Assembly: GCA_947167435.1 (NCBI GenBank)
Contig: CAMVIC010000046.1
Location: forward strand, 1 to 10,401
From: an uncultured Clostridia bacterium
Lineage (GTDB): Bacteria; Bacillota_A; Clostridia; Oscillospirales; Oscillospiraceae
Length of the DNA stretch: 10,401 nucleotides
Reading direction: 5' to 3'
Every line of letters starts with the position of its first letter. The first letter of the stretch is position 1. This document shows, piece by piece, positions 7,603-10,401 of this stretch. A program made the position numbers and the translations under genes. The notes under the pieces are model-generated. The model made no database searches, was not told the DNA's origin, and worked only from the letters and a program-made list of their open reading frames with translations.

Positions 7603-7779
7603 GTGTCTCGTTTCCTCGTCTTTCGAAGTTGTGCCGACGAAAAGCATTGCAGCCTTGCCTCAGGCGCCGCGCCGAAAAAGCGGTTTCCTTCTCCGTCAGT
7701 CCGCGCCCGAATCCGCAGAAAAGCCGGCAAGGCGGACGCGGCCACAGCGCATCGCTCCACCTCACCGGCCTGCCAGGCG
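7603..7779 (-). other. 177-base spacer between mraY and murG with an open frame of about 59 codons
   Basis: GC-rich stretch with no recognisable gene. In one minus-strand frame it is open throughout and ends in TGA at 7599-7601, overlapping the murG ATG as ATGA, the arrangement of translationally coupled genes. Possible starts are GTG codons early in the spacer, but none has a good ribosome binding site. Codon choice (CGA, AGG, CTT, ACA) is unlike the neighbours, and the translation (Arg/Ala-rich) is not recognised. I found no promoter or U-tract terminator. Small self-complementary runs such as GGCGCGGCGCC (7661-7671) are present. Most likely non-coding, perhaps the remnant of a lost gene. 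Confidence 0.3.
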
Positions 7780-8790
7780 TTACCGATAACGATGATATAC
7801 GCCAAAAAAGGATATGATGGCAAAAGCCAGGGATATGCTTGTGAAAAGGGCAAACAGCTCTTTTTCTTTCCACTTTTTTCCTGTCCATCCGCCCATTTCC
7901 AGATGATGATGGAAGGGGGCCATACGGAAAACCCGTTTGCCGTGAGACAGCTTGAAGTATCCCACCTGGATGATATCGGACAGGGTCTCAATGATGTACA
8001 GGATGCCCAGGGTAACCAGAATCAGGGGCATGTCGAAGGCGAAGGCCATGGCCGCTACCGCACCCCCCAGAAACAGGGATCCGGTATCTCCCATGAAAAC
8101 CTTGGCAGGGTTAAAGTTATAGACCAGAAAGCCCAGCAGACCGCCCACCATGGCGGAGGCGAAAAGCCCAAGCTCCAGATACGTCTCTCCCCAGGCCATA
8201 GTCAGCACCACAAAGAAAAGGAAGACAGGAATGGAGGTGCCGGTTGCCAGACCGTCCACGCCGTCGGTGATGTTCACGGCATTCACTGTGCCAACAATCA
8301 CAAAGGCAGCAAAGATAAAATACAGCCACTCCGGCATCCGCAGGGTTTTGCCGGAGAAGGGAACATAGAGATCGGGGCGCAGAAAGCCCATGCGCCGCAT
8401 CAGCAGAACAAAAACCAGCGCCGCTGCCAGCTGCAGCAGGAACTTGCTTCGGGCAGTAAGACCCAGATTCTGTTTTTTCTTCACTTTTTCCCAGTCGTCC
8501 AGGAAACCGATCAGCCCGAATACGATGGCAAAAAGCAGTACGAAAATATGCACAAGCCGGCCGCGCAGCATGGACGGGAAGCCGATTGTCAGGCAGACCA
8601 CGGTAACGGCCAGAATGAACATCACGCCTCCCATGGTAGGGGTTCCGCTTTTGGCCATGTGCCAGGTGGGGCCGTCGTCCCGGATTTCCTGCCCCGCCTT
8701 CTGCTTGTGCAGCCAGGGGATATAGTATTTTCCGAAGGCCGTCGAAATCAGGAAGGCCAGTACCATCGCGCTGATCAGCTTTATTGTCAT
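7780..8790 (-). CDS. mraY: Phospho-N-acetylmuramoyl-pentapeptide transferase MraY
   Basis: This polytopic membrane enzyme transfers phospho-MurNAc-pentapeptide from UDP to undecaprenyl phosphate, making lipid I. The product is 336 residues with about ten hydrophobic segments, the usual size. ATG 8790 follows GGAG (8799-8802) at 8 bases. Family motifs: DDGPTWHMAKSGTPTMGG (38-55), catalytic Asp pair GFLDDWEK (95-102), NAVNITDGVDGLATG (170-184), magnesium-binding Asp235 in VFMGDTGS (231-238), and the PFHHHLE triplet His (292-298). It starts 28 bases after the murE stop, so the two are cotranscribed. MurD and ftsW, which often follow mraY, are absent. Confidence 0.97.
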   Translation of the reverse strand: MTIKLISAMVLAFLISTAFGKYYIPWLHKQKAGQEIRDDGPTWHMAKSGTPTMGGVMFILAVTVVCLTIGFPSMLRGRLVHIFVLLFAIVFGLIGFLDDWEKVKKKQNLGLTARSKFLLQLAAALVFVLLMRRMGFLRPDLYVPFSGKTLRMPEWLYFIFAAFVIVGTVNAVNITDGVDGLATGTSIPVFLFFVVLTMAWGETYLELGLFASAMVGGLLGFLVYNFNPAKVFMGDTGSLFLGGAVAAMAFAFDMPLILVTLGILYIIETLSDIIQVGYFKLSHGKRVFRMAPFHHHLEMGGWTGKKWKEKELFALFTSISLAFAIISFFGVYHRYR

Positions 8791-8811
8791 GAGGCTGTCT
8801 CCAAACCAGAT

Positions 8812-8830
8812 ACGGCGCTTATCGCGCCGT
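8812..8830. other. Stem-loop spanning the murE stop codon
   Basis: ACGGCGC (8812-8818) pairs perfectly with GCGCCGT (8824-8830) around a five-base loop that contains the murE stop. In the murE-mraY mRNA no U tract follows, so it should not terminate. Read on the plus strand it is followed by TTTTTCTCTTTTT, so it could end antisense transcripts. However, that T run is also the complement of the Lys/Arg-rich murE C-terminal codons and may be incidental. Confidence 0.4.
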
Positions 8831-10276
8831 TTTTCTCTTTTTCAGGAAGTCGGCCACGATTTCCCTTTCATCCATGTGGTGCTTTTCATGCCCCACTTCC
8901 TGATAGTCCTCGTGACCCTTGCCGGCAAGCAATATTACATCACCGGGCCCCGCCTTGTCAATAGCCCATCCGATCGCTTCCACCCGGTCACAGATCACCT
9001 TGCAGGGCGTGCGGGAATTTTTCATTCCCGCGGTGATCTCGTCGATGATCGCCTGCGGGTCCTCTGTACGGGGATTGTCGCTGGTCACCACGCACAGATC
9101 CGCATTCTCCGCAGCGATTCTGCCCATGATGGGCCGCTTGCCCCGGTCCCGGTCTCCGCCGCAGCCGAAAAGGACAATCAGGCGTCCGCGGGTCACCGGC
9201 CGCAGGGTTTTCAGCACCTTTTCCAGCGCGTCCGGTTTGTGGGAGTAGTCAATAATCACGCTGTAGTCTCCGTCGGTGGGCACGGTCTCCATCCGGCCCT
9301 TGACGCCGGCTGCGGTGCTCAGTCCATGGGCGCACTGCTCCAGGCTCAGTCCCAGGCAGAGGCCGACCGCCATAACGCTCAGTGCGTTGTAAACCGAGAA
9401 CATGCCGGGAATCGCCAGCCGGGTCAGCGCCAGCTCCTCGCCGTGAACCGCCGCAAAGCGTACGCCGGAGGCCATCAGGCGGATATCCTTTGCCACAAGG
9501 TCCGCATCGTTATTCTGCGCGGAATAGCGAAACAGCGGGCAGGGTACGCCTGAGGCCATAAAAGCTGCGCGCTCGTCGTCCCTGTTGAGGCAGCCCTGCC
9601 GGCACTGGGAAAAGATCTTCTTTTTGGCCGCAGCGTACTCCTCCATGGTTCCATGCAGGTCCAGATGGTCCTGGGAGAGATTGGTGAACACCGCCACGTC
9701 AAAGGTGATGCCTGCCACCCGCTCCAGTGTCAGGGAATGGGAGGACACTTCCATCACCACGTGGCTGCAGCCCGCGTCCGCCATCTGCCGGAAGAGCTTC
9801 TGCAGCTCATAGCTTTCCGGGGTCGTGCGGTCGCTGTGCATGAGCTCTGCGCCGATCATGTTGCCGTTTGTGCCGATGAGGCCGACCTTGGCGCCCAGCT
9901 CGCTTTCCAGTACATGCTTGAGGAGGTAGGTGGAGCTGGTTTTGCCGCTGGTGCCCGTAAAGCCCACCACCGTCATCTCTCCGGCGGGATTTCCGAAGAA
10001 ATTGCGGCTGGCGATGGCCAGACCGTACCGGCAGTCCGCCACCTTCACGTAAGGGATATCGACCGAAGGCTCCTCCTCGCACAGCACTGCCGCCGCGCCC
10101 ATTTCCACGGCCATGGGAATGAAGCGGTGACCATCGGAGGCAAAGCCCCTGATGGCCACGAACAGATCCCCTTTCCGGGTCTGGCGGGAGTCATAGCTCA
10201 CGCCGCCGATCTCCATCTCCGGATCTGCCGTGCAGGCGAGCACCTGCAGATCTTTTATCAGTTCTTTCAGTTTCAT
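8819..10276 (-). CDS. murE: UDP-MurNAc-L-alanyl-D-glutamate--2,6-diaminopimelate ligase MurE
   Basis: A cytoplasmic ATP-dependent ligase adding meso-diaminopimelate to UDP-MurNAc-dipeptide. From ATG 10276 it has 485 residues, typical for the family, and MKLKELIKDL matches the usual Mur ligase beginning. Motifs: YDSR (28-31) in the substrate-binding N domain, P-loop GFTGTSGKTS (105-114), RTTP (150-153), EVSSHSL (176-182), carbamylated-Lys segment YAAAK (Lys218), DNPRTEDP (400-407) and GKGHE (452-456). DNPR is the hallmark of the diaminopimelate-adding enzymes rather than the lysine-adding ones. Unlike every other minus-strand gene here it has no Shine-Dalgarno sequence at the right distance (nearest AGGA is 14 bases away). 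The frame continues open upstream to the window edge, so the start is inferred from homology and the native 5' flank may be missing. Confidence 0.95.
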   Translation of the reverse strand: MKLKELIKDLQVLACTADPEMEIGGVSYDSRQTRKGDLFVAIRGFASDGHRFIPMAVEMGAAAVLCEEEPSVDIPYVKVADCRYGLAIASRNFFGNPAGEMTVVGFTGTSGKTSSTYLLKHVLESELGAKVGLIGTNGNMIGAELMHSDRTTPESYELQKLFRQMADAGCSHVVMEVSSHSLTLERVAGITFDVAVFTNLSQDHLDLHGTMEEYAAAKKKIFSQCRQGCLNRDDERAAFMASGVPCPLFRYSAQNNDADLVAKDIRLMASGVRFAAVHGEELALTRLAIPGMFSVYNALSVMAVGLCLGLSLEQCAHGLSTAAGVKGRMETVPTDGDYSVIIDYSHKPDALEKVLKTLRPVTRGRLIVLFGCGGDRDRGKRPIMGRIAAENADLCVVTSDNPRTEDPQAIIDEITAGMKNSRTPCKVICDRVEAIGWAIDKAGPGDVILLAGKGHEDYQEVGHEKHHMDEREIVADFLKKRKTAR

Positions 10277-10401
10277 TACAGCTTCGGCAATCCTATTGCT
10301 CTTTTCTTCTATAGATGAAACCAATTCCTTGAGAGAATAATCCTTGTCATCTTGGAACTTTATCCATGTAATGTCAAGACTGGTCTTATCTCTTTCAAGT
10401 A
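10277..10401 (-). pseudogene. AT-rich open frame fused to murE; resembles the C-terminal tail of a type I restriction-modification methyltransferase (HsdM)
   Basis: By count 10278-10401 is about 36% GC, against 60% for 10141-10260 inside murE. The murE frame continues without a stop for 41 codons to the window edge. The translation contains DKTSLDITWIK and, further on, SLKELVSSIEEKSNRIAEAV. This reads like genuine protein, and from memory it resembles the end of N6-adenine methyltransferase HsdM subunits, which typically carry an 'LDI-x-W-(I/L)-K' block then a helical tail. No stop separates it from murE, so it would be a truncated tail joined in frame to MurE. It may be an assembly chimera, a true recombination joint, or ordinary upstream sequence that happens to be open. 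A TTGACA on the minus strand (10372-10377) lacks a good -10 partner. Confidence 0.35.

Noticed and set aside
6280..8964. Very long plus-strand open frame (894 codons) antisense to murG, mraY and the end of murE
   Set aside because: The opposite strand holds complete MurG and MraY genes with all catalytic motifs. The plus-strand translation is His/Gln/Arg-rich low-quality sequence with no family signature and no ribosome binding site. It stays open because the sense genes rarely use codons whose complement is a stop.
10350..10377. TTGACA on the minus strand as a murE promoter -35
   Set aside because: At 17 bases the matching hexamer is CAAGAT (3 of 6 matches), with no extended -10, and the same bases form part of a continuous open frame resembling a protein tail.

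Overview
The window is about 10.4 kb of moderately GC-rich DNA (roughly 55-60% GC by eye). The gene content suggests a Bacillota genome, most likely Clostridia and plausibly an Oscillospiraceae/Ruminococcaceae-type gut anaerobe. Supporting signs are strong GGAGG-type ribosome binding sites, Gram-positive style sigma-A promoters, a DivIB/FtsQ next to FtsZ, and a meso-diaminopimelate-type MurE. The genus cannot be fixed from the sequence alone.

Bases 1-4125, plus strand: the end of an ABC importer operon of the ferric/AfuA/2-aminoethylphosphonate superfamily. It holds the C-terminal half of a solute-binding protein (cut by the window edge), a very stable intercistronic hairpin, an ATPase with a C-terminal regulatory domain, one large permease carrying two fused membrane domains, and a HAD-family phosphatase-like protein. 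The last three genes overlap one another by 7 and 4 bases and are probably translationally coupled. The binding protein appears to lack the Tyr-Tyr iron ligand pair, and a phosphatase is coupled to the transporter, so I lean towards a phosphorylated organic substrate (sugar phosphate or phosphonate) rather than iron. That is inference.

Bases 4141-4184: a long, nearly perfect inverted repeat flanked by A and T tracts serves as a shared terminator between the convergent transporter and cell-division operons.

Bases 4189-10276, minus strand: a shortened division and cell wall (dcw) cluster, transcribed right to left as murE, mraY, murG, ftsQ(divIB), ftsZ. MurE makes the UDP-MurNAc-tripeptide, MraY loads the completed pentapeptide onto undecaprenyl phosphate (lipid I), MurG adds GlcNAc (lipid II), FtsQ scaffolds the septal synthase, and FtsZ forms the division ring. 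The usual murF, murD, ftsW, murC/murB and ftsA are not between these genes. Convincing promoters lie just upstream of ftsQ (extended -10) and of ftsZ (near-consensus with an AT-rich UP-like element), so the division genes can be expressed separately from the mur genes.

Bases 10277-10401: composition drops abruptly to about 36% GC, murE lacks a ribosome binding site, and the murE reading frame stays open to the window edge. The upstream residues resemble, from memory, the C-terminal tail of type I restriction-modification methyltransferases (HsdM). This is either a real recombination joint or an assembly chimera, and it is the most unusual signal in the window. The rest of the window is recognisable, largely ordinary biology.
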